A stretch of DNA of 64,000 bases from Variovorax sp. WDL1 (GTDB lineage: Bacteria > Pseudomonadota > Gammaproteobacteria > Burkholderiales > Burkholderiaceae_C), in assembly GCF_001541225.1 (NCBI RefSeq), contig NZ_LMTS01000025.1, positions 181,069 through 245,068 of the forward strand, written 5' to 3'. The notes beneath the pieces were generated by a model. It ran no database searches and was not told where the DNA came from. It saw nothing but the letters and a program-made list of their open reading frames with translations. The translations under genes were made by a program, and so were the position numbers. Of the stretch, positions 23,917 through 31,827 are shown in pieces (within the stretch, counting starts at the first letter, position 1; every line of letters starts with the position of its first letter).

Positions 23917-25026
23917 TCAGGCTTCGTCAGCCTCGTCGCTGCTCACGCCTTCAGGCTTGAACACGAGCTGCTTCAACGAGCAGGCGTCGGTGCCGACGTC
24001 GTCACGAGCGCCTTGGTACCGCGGCTGGAACAGGCTACCGCCCTTGAACGCATACAGATACTCGACCTCAGCCAGCGCGCGCACGGCCGGGATGAGGTGG
24101 TTGGGCGGAATCGTCACGTTGCCCACATCGACTTCGGCCCCGGCTTCGTCCAGCAGCACCATGCTCACGCTGCGCTTGGTCGTGCTTTGCGCTCCGACAA
24201 TCACGGTGGCTCGATGGGTGAACACTCGCTTGAGCTGGTTGCCGCCGGAGTTGGGGCGACCAGGCACATACTGGGCGTCTCGATGCTTGAAGACAAGGCC
24301 TTCGCCAGACGCGGACTTCACAGCCGCATAGAGCGCTCTCTTGGCTTCGCTGGTGTAGGCCGTGCCGGTGATGGCCACTTGCTTGGCGCCGGCGGCCTTC
24401 AGGAGGTCCTGCACAGCCTGCAGCATACTCACCCGGTACCCGCACTCCTGCACCTTCATGTCCATGCCTTCCCACTCGAGGATGTCGAACACGAAGTACG
24501 TCTCACCGATGAGCTCGCCATCCAGGACGTAGGGTGCATGCCCTTCGAGCGCAGCAAGCGCCTTGGCCACACACTCTGGGAGGCCCGTTGCCAGGCCCTT
24601 TCGGTTGATGCCCAGCAGTTCGGTGCCGGTGTGCTGAGTGAGACGACGGTGTCCGTCGTATTTCGGCTGCATCAGCCAGTCGGGGTCGTCCAGCAAGCGC
24701 TGAGCCTGCTCTTCATCAATGACGTTGAGCAGCTGCGGCACGACGCCGGTGAAGCGCTCCTCCATCGACGTGTTGACAAAGGCGCTGCCGGCTTCACCCG
24801 GCGAGTAACCCTTGCCCACCTTCTCGCTGACGAGCTTGTCGTAGGTCTTCTTCGCCGCCTCGTAGGCGACCGGAGCCTTCGTTTTCGCGCCCGAGGTCAG
24901 CGTACCGCCACGCGGCCCGTATTGAAACAGAACCACCCACCCTGGCTCCTTCTGCTCCAACTGGGCGTGGTATTCCTTGTTGGACTTGGCGTCCTTGTAA
25001 AAGAGCGAGATTTTTTCTGCTTGCAT
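23917..25026 (-). CDS. WGR domain fused to ATP-dependent DNA ligase (369 aa)
   Basis: Residues 1-75 are a WGR domain (KISLFYKDAKSNKEYHAQLEQKE...WVVLFQYGPRGGTLTSGAKT), a nucleic-acid-binding module best known from PARPs. Residues 95-365 are a minimal nucleotidyltransferase: motif I KYDGHR with adenylated K122, motif III YVLDGE, IIIa FVFDIL, motif IV GEGLVFKHRDAQY, motif V LKRVF, then a C-terminal OB-fold-like part (SVSMVLLDEAG...EVEYLYAFKGGSLFQPRYQG). All ligase residues needed for the AMP-lysine step are present. It should seal nicks in DNA (RNA not excluded). AAGGA precedes the ATG. A degenerate paralogue lies at 39463. Confidence 0.87.
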   Translation of the reverse strand: MQAEKISLFYKDAKSNKEYHAQLEQKEPGWVVLFQYGPRGGTLTSGAKTKAPVAYEAAKKTYDKLVSEKVGKGYSPGEAGSAFVNTSMEERFTGVVPQLLNVIDEEQAQRLLDDPDWLMQPKYDGHRRLTQHTGTELLGINRKGLATGLPECVAKALAALEGHAPYVLDGELIGETYFVFDILEWEGMDMKVQECGYRVSMLQAVQDLLKAAGAKQVAITGTAYTSEAKRALYAAVKSASGEGLVFKHRDAQYVPGRPNSGGNQLKRVFTHRATVIVGAQSTTKRSVSMVLLDEAGAEVDVGNVTIPPNHLIPAVRALAEVEYLYAFKGGSLFQPRYQGARDDVGTDACSLKQLVFKPEGVSSDEADEA

Positions 25027-25052
25027 CGATGTCCTTGTGTTGAAAACAGCAT

Positions 25053-25072
25053 CCGCTGTACAAGGTCTAGCT
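25053..25072 (-). promoter_or_regulatory. CTAGAC-type promoter of the ligase gene
   Basis: Minus strand GCTAGACCTTGTACAGCGG, about 27-46 bases before the ATG. The AGGACAAC half is degenerate. Confidence 0.35.
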
Positions 25073-25120
25073 AGCCTTCGGCCCTCCGCTAAAACTGGCG
25101 CCGGCGCGTCCGCAAAGGAA

Positions 25121-25148
25121 AGCCGCACCAGGAAACTGGTGCGGCTAT
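25121..25148 (-). terminator. terminator of the 26399-25179 gene
   Basis: Minus strand AGCCGCACCAG-TTTC-CTGGTGCGGCT followed by TTCC. Confidence 0.8.
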
Positions 25149-25178
25149 GAAATTGAGCGTCAGTGCTCGTTTAGACAA

Positions 25179-26399
25179 CTACGCCTGGTTGTCCGCGGCT
25201 GCGAATCCAACTGTCCATGCTTCTCTATCCCGAACCTCGACATCGCTGGTCGCTGCCCCCTGCAAGAGTTCCACCAAATCCATGGCGTGTGTCAGGGTTT
25301 CGACCGTGTCGTAATAGCCACCGTCAACATAAACGTTGTAGGGCCCAAACGCGTCCTTGGACAGTTTCCTCGTATCGAACGAGAACTCGCCAACGGGCGG
25401 CCGCTGCGGTCCGTTCCAGAACCGCTGCTGAGCAGCGCGGCAGGCGGCTATGGCCCCCTGTGCGCTCTTGGCCGCCACGCGGGCAACACCCGATGTGGCT
25501 TGAACCCCGTCAGGCGCGCGGCAGAAAACCTCAAAAAGCTCAATCGGACCATCCTCGGACCTGGCCACCTCCGCCGCCTTGGGGGCAACGGAAGCGGAAG
25601 CTCCAAACTTCTGCTCGATGTAGAACTCGTAGAGGGTCCCTTTCTTGTTCACAAACCCGCCCTCCTTCGCGCTCCAGCGGAGTTCGCGGAGCTCGGCGAC
25701 GGTCAGCGGGTGGTCCACGTCGCGCCCGTCCTCTTCGAAGTGCAAGTCGAGAACGACATGGCTTGCGTCGTCCTCCTCGTCGAAGTCGGCGGCCGGTTCC
25801 TCCAGCAGCTGCGCGACATCGCCGTCGAGGTAACGCACTGGGAACGAACGACCGTCAACGACAACGTGCGCGACCGCGTCGAAGGGGTAAAGGTCCATGA
25901 TGGTGGGCGGGCGAGTCGCCTCGCGCGCCGGCCCGGACGCCTTCGCAGGCTTCTTGGCCGCGCCGACCTCGAGAGGTCCGCCCTGAACCAGGGCTCCAAG
26001 AATGGCGCCCATCACCACCTGCGGGTCCTGCTGCCACTCATCGCTGACCCAGTAGGCAATCTCGCGGCCCAGTGGGTCGCAGATGCGCACGTAGTCCAAC
26101 GGTTCGTCCCCTTGGGCGTAGCGCAGCTCAAAGCCGTTGTGGGCCATGACCGCATACTCCGGTCCATAGGTGACGTCCTGGTTGTCCTCGATGTGGTCGA
26201 GCTCGACTGGCATCAGCTTGGCGTCAATCGCCTCCTGGGAGACGCTGTCGTTCAAAGCGGCCCAATTCTGGAAGCCGGTCATGGTGGCAAGGGCGTCGAG
26301 CGCCTGGCCATGCTTGAGCTCGAAGCCCAGGCTCGTAGCGAACTTCTCGAGGGAGCGAGCCGCCTTCTTGGCGGACTGTGCGTTGTAGATGTGAAGCAT
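25179..26399 (-). CDS. protein with glyoxalase-associated-like N-terminal module (406 aa)
   Basis: The N-terminal 50 residues (MLHIYNAQSAKKAARSLEKFATSLGFELKHGQALDALATMTGFQNWAAL) form the same helical module as the gene at 13358. The following region is acidic, with an FPVRYLDGDVAQLLEEP segment, a second beta-rich part, and a C-terminal piece (YNVYVDGGYYDTVETLTHAMDLVELL) that looks like a small alpha/beta unit. AAGGAAAA supplies the ribosome-binding site. No catalytic motif is visible. The coding strand includes, by chance or not, CCTCAAAAAGCTCA on the plus strand (25529-25542), similar to the iteron core. Confidence 0.65.
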   Translation of the reverse strand: MLHIYNAQSAKKAARSLEKFATSLGFELKHGQALDALATMTGFQNWAALNDSVSQEAIDAKLMPVELDHIEDNQDVTYGPEYAVMAHNGFELRYAQGDEPLDYVRICDPLGREIAYWVSDEWQQDPQVVMGAILGALVQGGPLEVGAAKKPAKASGPAREATRPPTIMDLYPFDAVAHVVVDGRSFPVRYLDGDVAQLLEEPAADFDEEDDASHVVLDLHFEEDGRDVDHPLTVAELRELRWSAKEGGFVNKKGTLYEFYIEQKFGASASVAPKAAEVARSEDGPIELFEVFCRAPDGVQATSGVARVAAKSAQGAIAACRAAQQRFWNGPQRPPVGEFSFDTRKLSKDAFGPYNVYVDGGYYDTVETLTHAMDLVELLQGAATSDVEVRDREAWTVGFAAADNQA

Positions 26400-26605
26400 G
26401 AGTTTTCCTTTGTGGATGAGCGCGAAGCGCCATCACGTTCATTTCGTGTCGATTGCCTGCATTACCGATAGGCGCCTCGCGTGACATGCACGAAGGCACT
26501 CAGGGTGTGTTTTCCTTGAATGCGCTGCTCAATTCACCGTCCCCGTGAGGGGGCAGGCGGAGGGCGACAGCGCGCGCCTGGCACGTATAGGGAAGGGCCA
26601 GAATT

Positions 26606-26632
26606 GAAAAAGCCCCGCTAGCGGGGCTTCAG
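26606..26632 (-). terminator. terminator of the SIMPL gene
   Basis: Minus strand GAAGCCCCGC-TA-GCGGGGCTTTTTC. Confidence 0.88.
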
Positions 26633-26646
26633 GAGTTCACAATGGC

Positions 26647-27366
26647 TCAACGCTTTAGGGTGACCGCGCCGGACACCGTGACGGACACCGTCGCCTTGCC
26701 AGGCTCCATGGGCAGCGGCTCAGTCGCTCGCGATGCCATTTCGGCCGACATTGCCATCGATTTCATCATCGGCCCCGGCGGGCGGGTGTTGTAGCCGCTC
26801 TGGCCGATGGAAATTTCCTTGATTTCGGTCTGAGGGAACCCCAGGGCGAGGGCAGTCACCTTGGCCTTACCCTGGAATTCTTCGACAGCCGTCCTGATGA
26901 GTCCCTTCTCGGCCTGGGTACGCGCCGTGGTCGAGAGATAGAAGCCGGAGCCGGTCAGACGCGCTTGAGTGCCCAGTTCCGCGGCCGCTTGGGCAACGGC
27001 ACTGGTGTTCTTGGATTCGATGCGAATCTCGCCGCGCGAGCGCCAACTGGCGATTTTTCCGTCGCGCCCGTAGACCGGGCCGGTGTAGAAGCTCTCCGTG
27101 CGCACATCGAGACCGGACGTCTCCTTGGCTTGTGCCACGACCTTCGCGAACGCTGCTGCAGCCTGGCGCTGGGCGTCCTTGGCCTCGCGCGCCTCACGCT
27201 CGACGGTCAGGCTGGCCCATGCAGTGTCTTCCACGACCTCCAGATTCGCCGCTGCATCGAGGCGCAGCGTCGGAGGTTGGGACTCCAGCCCTTCCTGAGC
27301 AGCGTGTGCGCCGGCGACCAAAACGGTGGCGGCGAGGATTGAAATGAGGGAGCGATGAAGGCGCAT
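26647..27366 (-). CDS. SIMPL (DUF541) periplasmic protein
   Basis: A signal peptide (MRLHRSLISILAATVLVAGAHA, cleavage after about residue 22) is followed by a SIMPL domain: LRLDAAANLEVVEDTAWASLTVEREAREAKDAQRQAAAAFAKVVAQAK, then FYTGPVYGRDGKIASWRSRGEIRIESKN. This is the usual pattern of DUF541 proteins such as YggE, which occur in the periplasm and are linked to oxidative-stress tolerance. At 239 residues it is normal length. The ATG at 27366 has AAAGGA upstream; longer readings are not supported. A terminator follows at 26606. Confidence 0.88.
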   Translation of the reverse strand: MRLHRSLISILAATVLVAGAHAAQEGLESQPPTLRLDAAANLEVVEDTAWASLTVEREAREAKDAQRQAAAAFAKVVAQAKETSGLDVRTESFYTGPVYGRDGKIASWRSRGEIRIESKNTSAVAQAAAELGTQARLTGSGFYLSTTARTQAEKGLIRTAVEEFQGKAKVTALALGFPQTEIKEISIGQSGYNTRPPGPMMKSMAMSAEMASRATEPLPMEPGKATVSVTVSGAVTLKR

Positions 27367-27496
27367 GGAAATCCTTTGGAAAAGTTGTTTTGCCAATGGT
27401 GTAGCCATGCGCGCGGACGGCAAAAGGAAGAGGTCCCCGCAAGAGCGAGGACCTCTAGGAATCGAAAAGAAGAAAATGTGTCCGTCGAAGGGTGCG

Positions 27497-27910
27497 CTAC
27501 GCCGGCACGGTCTCGAAATCCGACTCTCGCACGTCCACCCCGAAGAGCCTGAAGGCATAGTCGATGTCCCCGGCGACCGAAGCTGCGATGACGTCATCAC
27601 CGCGAACGAGGGCTGCACCGAGGCGATGGTTGCCGTCGGTCAGGGGCCAATTGACGACGCAGCCTAGGCTGGGGACGCCGACATCGACCGCTACCGCCTC
27701 TGACCAGCCGTAGTGGACCAGAAAGGCGATGCGCTCGATGTGCTCCGTCAAGGTCCACTCGACAGTGGCCATCCCGAAGGCCTCGGAGCGTAGGCGACCC
27801 TCTGCCAATGCCCGGCGCACGTCTGGTGCCGAGAAGCGGCCGGTCGTCCAGGGGTTCGAGAAGGGGTTGCAAAGCTTCGCCAGCTTCCTAACTGGAAGAT
27901 TCACTGCCAT
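27497..27910 (-). CDS. ParB-like-fold hypothetical protein (137 aa)
   Basis: The sequence VVNWPLTDGNHRLGAALVRGDDVIAASVAGDIDYA contains a DGNHR motif like the DG(H/N/Q)xR of ParB/sulfiredoxin-fold proteins. The first half (RFSAPDVRRALAEGRL...) is helical. It lacks the rest of ParB (no DNA-binding HTH), so it is a stand-alone fold of unknown role. Its start is in the region of a CTATAG box facing the other way. Confidence 0.6.
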   Translation of the reverse strand: MAVNLPVRKLAKLCNPFSNPWTTGRFSAPDVRRALAEGRLRSEAFGMATVEWTLTEHIERIAFLVHYGWSEAVAVDVGVPSLGCVVNWPLTDGNHRLGAALVRGDDVIAASVAGDIDYAFRLFGVDVRESDFETVPA

Positions 27911-28357
27911 GGTGTTCCTAGAAATGGTCTTCTCGGTTTAGCGAGCGTCGGCTTGGCCGGCTATAGGACGTTCGGCAACCAAGGACAACCAACATGCCAA
28001 GTCGTACATTCTCGACGAAAGACCTTTCCGCATGACGAAAGCTGCCTTGCTCGCAAGCTCCGCATTCTTCCGGACACGCGGCATTTCCGCCGACACATGC
28101 CAACGGGTGCATTGAGGCCGAGGCGCTCCGCCCTGAGGCTATTCGGTCCCGCATCGGTGGTTTTCGACATGGCAACCCTCGACGCCACGTCGGAATGCTC
28201 CAGCCTACCGGCGCTCCTGGGTGCTTGGAACCAGGCCGGCCAAGGCAACTTCCAGTACTGGCCCGCCAACTGCACCGCCACCTCGAAATTCAATGCCGAA
28301 CCTTCGAGGCGCTTTTTTCGGGGGCGCGACGTCTCTGGTGTAAGCCGATGACCGAGC
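27911..28357. other. stretch without a confident gene; two overlapping mini-ORFs
   Basis: Downstream of a GGCTATAGGACG...AAGGACAAC promoter-like element (27959-27989) are two overlapping plus-strand frames: 27994-28035 (13 codons, MPSRTFSTKDLSA) and 28032-28115 (27 codons, MTKAALLASSAFF...), joined by ATGA. Reading frame 1 stays open after 28035 to 28392. This may be a frameshifted pseudogene. Nothing is certain. Confidence 0.35.
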
Positions 28358-28687
28358 TTATGGCGCCAGGGGGTCGACCGAGCAAAGGATAAGCGGCGTT
28401 CGCTCGCCGACGAAGGCGCCTTCGACGTTGAACGAGACCCACTCGTCCGCCTCTTCCTCGGTCATGCCCTCCTCAGCAAAGGCCTGAACCAGCTTGTTCC
28501 GGTCGTATACGACGACCGGCCCGAGGTTGATGCGCTCGGCGACACCAACGATTGCCTTGTCGAGACTTGGAGGGTCCAGGAACAGCATCTCGTCGTCGTA
28601 AGCAGCTGCAAGTCGGTCTCGCAGGAGCTCTGGCGCGTCATGCTCACCACCGTGGTGGTCGGGGCGGGGCTCAATGGAGTTGGGCAT
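28358..28687 (-). CDS. hypothetical protein (109 aa)
   Basis: The core VVYDRNKLVQAFAEEGMTEEEADEWVSFNVEGAFVGERTPLIL is a pattern common in small phage and plasmid proteins, always of unknown function; I know it as conserved but not characterised. A GCTACACGCC box lies immediately upstream (28692-28703), leaving only a very short leader. Confidence 0.65.
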   Translation of the reverse strand: MPNSIEPRPDHHGGEHDAPELLRDRLAAAYDDEMLFLDPPSLDKAIVGVAERINLGPVVVYDRNKLVQAFAEEGMTEEEADEWVSFNVEGAFVGERTPLILCSVDPLAP

Positions 28688-28729
28688 AGGTCCGGCGTGT
28701 AGCGCCGCGACTTATCTGCTGAACGCCGC

Positions 28730-29074
28730 TTAGCTGTTTGTCGGCTCCGGCTCAAGGGTGCCCGCCCTGGCGCGCGCCAGGACTTCGGCTGCATGCCCAG
28801 GCTGGGTGAAGCAGCGGTTCAGCTCGACCACCGGAATTCGGCCGGTGAGCACCACCAGGCGCTCGGCCTCCGCGGAATTCTTGTCGGCTCGAAGCTTGGC
28901 GCGGCGGTCCATGCCCCACGGCTCCACGAGCTCCGGGCTGCCGTGCTGAAGCACCGCACCGCTTACCTCATCGAGAGCCAATGAGACGGCCAGCATGGGC
29001 TGGCCAAGCAACTTCTCCCCCTGGTACAACTCGTACAGGTCGTTCCGAAGCCGATAGGAGAACTCGCCGCTCAT
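28730..29074 (-). CDS. hypothetical protein (114 aa)
   Basis: Soluble, beginning MSGEFSYRLRNDLYELYQGEKLLGQPMLAVSLALDEVSGAV. It lies 13 bases downstream of the gene ending at 29088 and is probably co-transcribed with it. No family is recognised. Confidence 0.6.
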   Translation of the reverse strand: MSGEFSYRLRNDLYELYQGEKLLGQPMLAVSLALDEVSGAVLQHGSPELVEPWGMDRRAKLRADKNSAEAERLVVLTGRIPVVELNRCFTQPGHAAEVLARARAGTLEPEPTNS

Positions 29075-29087
29075 CGCCGCCGAAGGC

Positions 29088-29507
29088 TCACTGGCCCGAA
29101 GATTCGCCGTCGGCCTTTGCAGGCGTATCCGCGGCCGCCAAAGCCTTCACGAGCTCCTTTTGGCTGAGCCCCAGCGCTGCAAGGTTGGTCTCCAGCGATT
29201 CGACCGCAGCCAGCACGTGCCGCTGGGCCTCGTCGACGACAGCCATCAAGGCCTCGACGTCGGCGAGCGACCTGGTGGTCACCTCCGCGGCCGCCTGGGC
29301 GTCAGCCCCGTTCGCACGGATGATGTGGTTGAACAGCCAGAGCGAAGCGTTTCGGACGTCGCGGCAGTACGCCAGCGTTTCCTCGTACTCCTGGCCGGCG
29401 TTCTTCGATGACGCCCCGCGGCGCTTGACCACGACGACGTTCATGGAGTGCCAGTCGGCTCTGAGTCCGTACCGGGCGACTTCGTTGGGGATAAGGTCGA
29501 GAGACAT
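29088..29507 (-). CDS. hypothetical helical protein (139 aa)
   Basis: The first 30 residues are beta-like (YGLRADWHSMNVVVVKRRG). The rest is helical, ending in a long helix (LADVEALMAVVDEAQRHVLAAVESLETNLAALGLSQKELVKAL) that may form a coiled coil. First or second gene of a minus-strand run with 28730 and 29514. The function is unknown. Confidence 0.6.
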   Translation of the reverse strand: MSLDLIPNEVARYGLRADWHSMNVVVVKRRGASSKNAGQEYEETLAYCRDVRNASLWLFNHIIRANGADAQAAAEVTTRSLADVEALMAVVDEAQRHVLAAVESLETNLAALGLSQKELVKALAAADTPAKADGESSGQ

Positions 29508-29513
29508 GATTTT

Positions 29514-29780
29514 TCAGACCGCCAGCGGCGGAAGTTTGGGTTGACCCTCGATTTCGGCCACGAAGTTGATAGCCGCACAGGCGGCACCCCTCCAGGCACT
29601 CGAAGGCTTTTTGTCATCGCATTGACCCGGGCGGTATTCCCGCCACACGTCGCGCTGCAGTGCTCGAGGAACCATTCGCCAGTGCTTCGCGCACATCAGC
29701 AGCTCGGGGCGCACAGCGGTCAGGCAGGCCTGCGCATGGCACCGGTGTGTCACGGCGGGGCGGGTTCGTTGAACATGCAA
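29514..29780 (-). CDS. small Cys/His protein of phage type (88 aa)
   Basis: The core HRCHAQACLTAVRPELLMCAKHWRMVPRALQRDVWREYRPGQCDDKKPS matches a family I know from phages: a C-x(n)-C-x(n)-C-x2-H cluster that probably binds zinc. As read it starts with TTG (M)HVQRT; a GTG nine codons further in is another option. The CCCCTATAC box ends only a few bases before the TTG, so the start is uncertain. The function is unknown. Confidence 0.65.
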   Translation of the reverse strand: MHVQRTRPAVTHRCHAQACLTAVRPELLMCAKHWRMVPRALQRDVWREYRPGQCDDKKPSSAWRGAACAAINFVAEIEGQPKLPPLAV

Positions 29781-30104
29781 GGTATAGGGGCGAGTTTTTA
29801 GACCGGGCTTGAGCGGTCGCGCGCTCGCGCTCGCACGAAGGACTCTTGCTCTTGTTTAAGAGTTATTGATGAAGTCTCAGGCGAGAGAAAGAGTCTTTTA
29901 GCGGATGACGTTTATTTTTCTGTAAACGGTCTCTCGCGACCTCTGCCACCCGCCGACCCCTTCGAACCTTCGACCCAGGCCGCCCTGGCTCCCCTGTCGT
30001 CGCCTTGGCCGCCAAGTGACCAGCTAAGGAGGCTGCCCTTGTGCGCTGAGGCGGAAGAAAAGGAGTTTTTGTGGAGGTAGCGAAGGACGCGATGAGCGCG
30101 CGTC
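29781..30104. other. AT-richer gap with repeated GACTCTT/AAGAGTC words
   Basis: No credible gene. Between 29836 and 29905 the words GGACTCTT, TTAAGAGTT, AAGTCTC and AAGAGTCTTTT occur as partial inverted repeats (GGACTCTT with AAGAGTC, about 50 bases apart). It may be a regulatory region or a small RNA gene. Confidence 0.35.
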
Positions 30105-30141
30105 CAAAAAAAAGGAAGGGACCGCAGATGCGGCCCCTTGG
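30105..30141 (-). terminator. terminator of the 30852-30148 gene
   Basis: Minus strand GGGGCCGCA-TC-TGCGGTCCC followed by TTCCTTTTTTTT. Confidence 0.85.
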
Positions 30142-30147
30142 AGAGAA

Positions 30148-30852
30148 TCACGCGACGGAAAACGCCGCGGGGAGATGGTCAAGCCAGGTAGGCCTGCCCG
30201 GGTCGACTGCGCCGGCCCCGTGGTGGAACGTGCTTGAGCCTTCGCAGTGCCAACCGTAGGCCTGCTTGAGGTTGAGCTCGTCCACCCCGACGAGGCCAAA
30301 GGCCAGGGTCGGATGGAGCGCGCCGAGCTGGTCGAGAATCCGAACGTCCAGGGTGTGCCACGTGAAGTGGTACTGCCCTCGGCGGTTCGTGACACGCTCG
30401 AACTGCGCGCATGTCAGCCGGTCGTCAAACTGCCCCCAGTTCTTCTGCGCCCACTGGGCACGTGTGAGGGCGTTGTACTGACGCACGTTCTTGCGAACAA
30501 GGGCAACGCCGGCTAGCGCCTCGGTGTCCAGTGTGCGGTTCAGGAGCACGCGTGCTTCCTGGTGCTTGGCGGGGTCCTTCAGCAACGCCACCAGGTTGGG
30601 CTCTTCGTTGAGCGCCTCCAGCGCCTCAGCCGCCATGCGGTATTGGTTCTGGATGAAGTGATAGTACGGGATAGCGAAGGGGTCGACGGCCTCCAGGCCA
30701 GCAGGCACCGGTACCGCCCTACTCGGCTGGAACAGCTTGTCGCCGTCCGTCGGATGCCGCACGCTGGTCACGAAGACCTCGAGTTCCTCTGGCTGCCCCT
30801 GCACTGTCAGCAGGTAGCGCACCGAAAGGCCGGTGTTCGAATCTTGGTTCAT
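30148..30852 (-). CDS. hypothetical protein (234 aa)
   Basis: Starts MNQDSNTGLSVRYLLTVQGQ with AGGA seven bases upstream. The sequence is soluble with no signal peptide: a helical middle (FIQNQYRMAAEALEALNEEPNLVALLKDPAKH...) and a C-terminal part rich in aromatic residues (HFTWHTLDVRILDQLGALHPTLAFGL...YGWHCEGSSTFHHGAG). A promoter-like GCTACACGAGGCAGGAAA box is at 30866-30887. The family is not recognised. Confidence 0.65.
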   Translation of the reverse strand: MNQDSNTGLSVRYLLTVQGQPEELEVFVTSVRHPTDGDKLFQPSRAVPVPAGLEAVDPFAIPYYHFIQNQYRMAAEALEALNEEPNLVALLKDPAKHQEARVLLNRTLDTEALAGVALVRKNVRQYNALTRAQWAQKNWGQFDDRLTCAQFERVTNRRGQYHFTWHTLDVRILDQLGALHPTLAFGLVGVDELNLKQAYGWHCEGSSTFHHGAGAVDPGRPTWLDHLPAAFSVA

Positions 30853-30865
30853 GGTGTGTTCCTGG

Positions 30866-30887
30866 CAAATTTCCTGCCTCGTGTAGC
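30866..30887 (-). promoter_or_regulatory. CTACAC/AGGA-type promoter
   Basis: Minus strand AGCTACACGAGGCAGGAAAT, 14-35 bases before the ATG at 30852. Fits the recurring element. Confidence 0.5.
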
Positions 30888-30946
30888 TAGTCGGCAAGGC
30901 CGAGGCCCAAAAAGAAACGCGCCCGGGTTAGGGGCGCGGAATCAAT

Positions 30947-31240
30947 TTAAGCGAATGCCAGGGACGGATTGCGTTGCGGGAACAACGCGGCCGACAAGTC
31001 ATTGCGCTCAGCGATGAAAGCAGCGTAGTCGTCCATTTCAGCTTGGGAAAGCTTACGGGACTTCGAGTCTGCTTCCAGGTGCCGGAGGTTCATTTCCAGC
31101 GTGCGGAGACGTTGATGCTTGGCGGCCTTTTCGGCAGCCACGCGACGTTCAGCCTTGACCTGCTCGATGAGCATCGTTACCAGGACAGAAGTCGAGGCGA
31201 TGACAACAGCGAGGATGGCGATAGCGAAAACGGTTTGCAT
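30947..31240 (-). CDS. single-pass membrane protein with coiled coil (97 aa)
   Basis: Residues 3-24 (TVFAIAILAVVIASTSVLVTML) are a membrane helix. The remainder is a highly charged helix (EQVKAERRVAAEKAAKHQRLRTLEMNLRHLEADSKSRKLSQAEMDDYAAF) likely to form a cytoplasmic coiled coil. Function is unknown. A GACTATAGGGGGAAGGTCAC promoter box precedes it (31263-31283). Confidence 0.65.
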   Translation of the reverse strand: MQTVFAIAILAVVIASTSVLVTMLIEQVKAERRVAAEKAAKHQRLRTLEMNLRHLEADSKSRKLSQAEMDDYAAFIAERNDLSAALFPQRNPSLAFA

Positions 31241-31262
31241 GATTTGCCTTTAAAGAGAAGAT

Positions 31263-31283
31263 GTGACCTTCCCCCTATAGTCA
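31263..31283 (-). promoter_or_regulatory. CTATAG/AGGTCAC promoter
   Basis: Minus strand GACTATAGGGGGAAGGTCAC, about 23-43 bases before the ATG at 31240. Variant of the family box. Confidence 0.4.
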
Positions 31284-31323
31284 CCGCGGCCAAGGGGCCT
31301 CCGCGCCGCCCGAGGCGGGCTCA

Positions 31324-31647
31324 CTACGCCGGTTTTGCCGCGCGAGTTTGTGCGAGCCGGCGGTCGCGCAGGACCGCTACGGACGCCAAGGCGAGCGCCC
31401 AGCCGAGAAATATGGCGGTCGTCCAGCCTGGTGCCTGCGCTCGCGATTCGAGCAAGTGCAGCAAGGGGGCCGCAGACAAGGCGCAAACGACAATCGCATA
31501 GCGCTTCAGCCCACGCCCAATGGGAAGCGTGAGCGCGTCCATGGCGAACCACGCTGCGAGCAGCATGACGACCAGGCAATAGGCGGCGGGAACGAGGACA
31601 GGCATCCCTCGGATAGCAATCAAGCTCTTGTGCCATGGGCGTGACAC
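31324..31647 (-). CDS. membrane protein, hypothetical (up to 107 aa)
   Basis: Three hydrophobic segments (about residues 16-36, 48-64 and 74-92) and an Arg-rich tail (RDRRLAQTRAAKPA). The reading begins at a GTG at 31647, but Met15 (31605) is also possible; neither has a clear ribosome-binding site. The function is unknown. Confidence 0.5.
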   Translation of the reverse strand: MSRPWHKSLIAIRGMPVLVPAAYCLVVMLLAAWFAMDALTLPIGRGLKRYAIVVCALSAAPLLHLLESRAQAPGWTTAIFLGWALALASVAVLRDRRLAQTRAAKPA

Positions 31648-31693
31648 GGGTACGGACCGGTTGGACCTCCGGCTCTCGGCGGGACATCCGAGG

Positions 31694-31753
31694 GGCCCGC
31701 CCGCCCCTTCGCAAGGCGCTGGTTCTCGCTCGGCACTGTGGGGCGGGCGGGCC
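31694..31753. repeat. perfect 14-bp inverted repeat with 32-base loop
   Basis: GGCCCGCCCGCCCC (31694-31707) and GGGGCGGGCGGGCC (31740-31753) are exact reverse complements, followed by TTTA on the right. It lies in the gap between a minus-strand and a plus-strand gene. It could be a terminator-like stem or a protein site. Confidence 0.7.
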
Positions 31754-31802
31754 TTTAACCAGCGAACTGACGAAAACGGCGCGTATAAAACATCACGCTA
31801 AA

Positions 31803-31816
31803 CGTTACCGGTAACG
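31803..31816. promoter_or_regulatory. 14-bp palindrome CGTTACCGGTAACG
   Basis: A perfect palindrome 12 bases before the ATG at 31828 and downstream of a CGTATAAAAC promoter-like stretch (31782). Its position suggests a repressor site or an SD-masking structure. Confidence 0.5.
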
Positions 31817-31827
31817 ACAGAAAACCG

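Noticed and set aside
25529..25542. CCTCAAAAAGCTCA, a 14-base match to the iteron core
   Set aside because: It lies inside a coding region where the minus strand encodes IELFEVF; a similar ELFEV stretch at about 3290 gives a related sequence, so codon content can explain it. It lacks the CACATGTC end.
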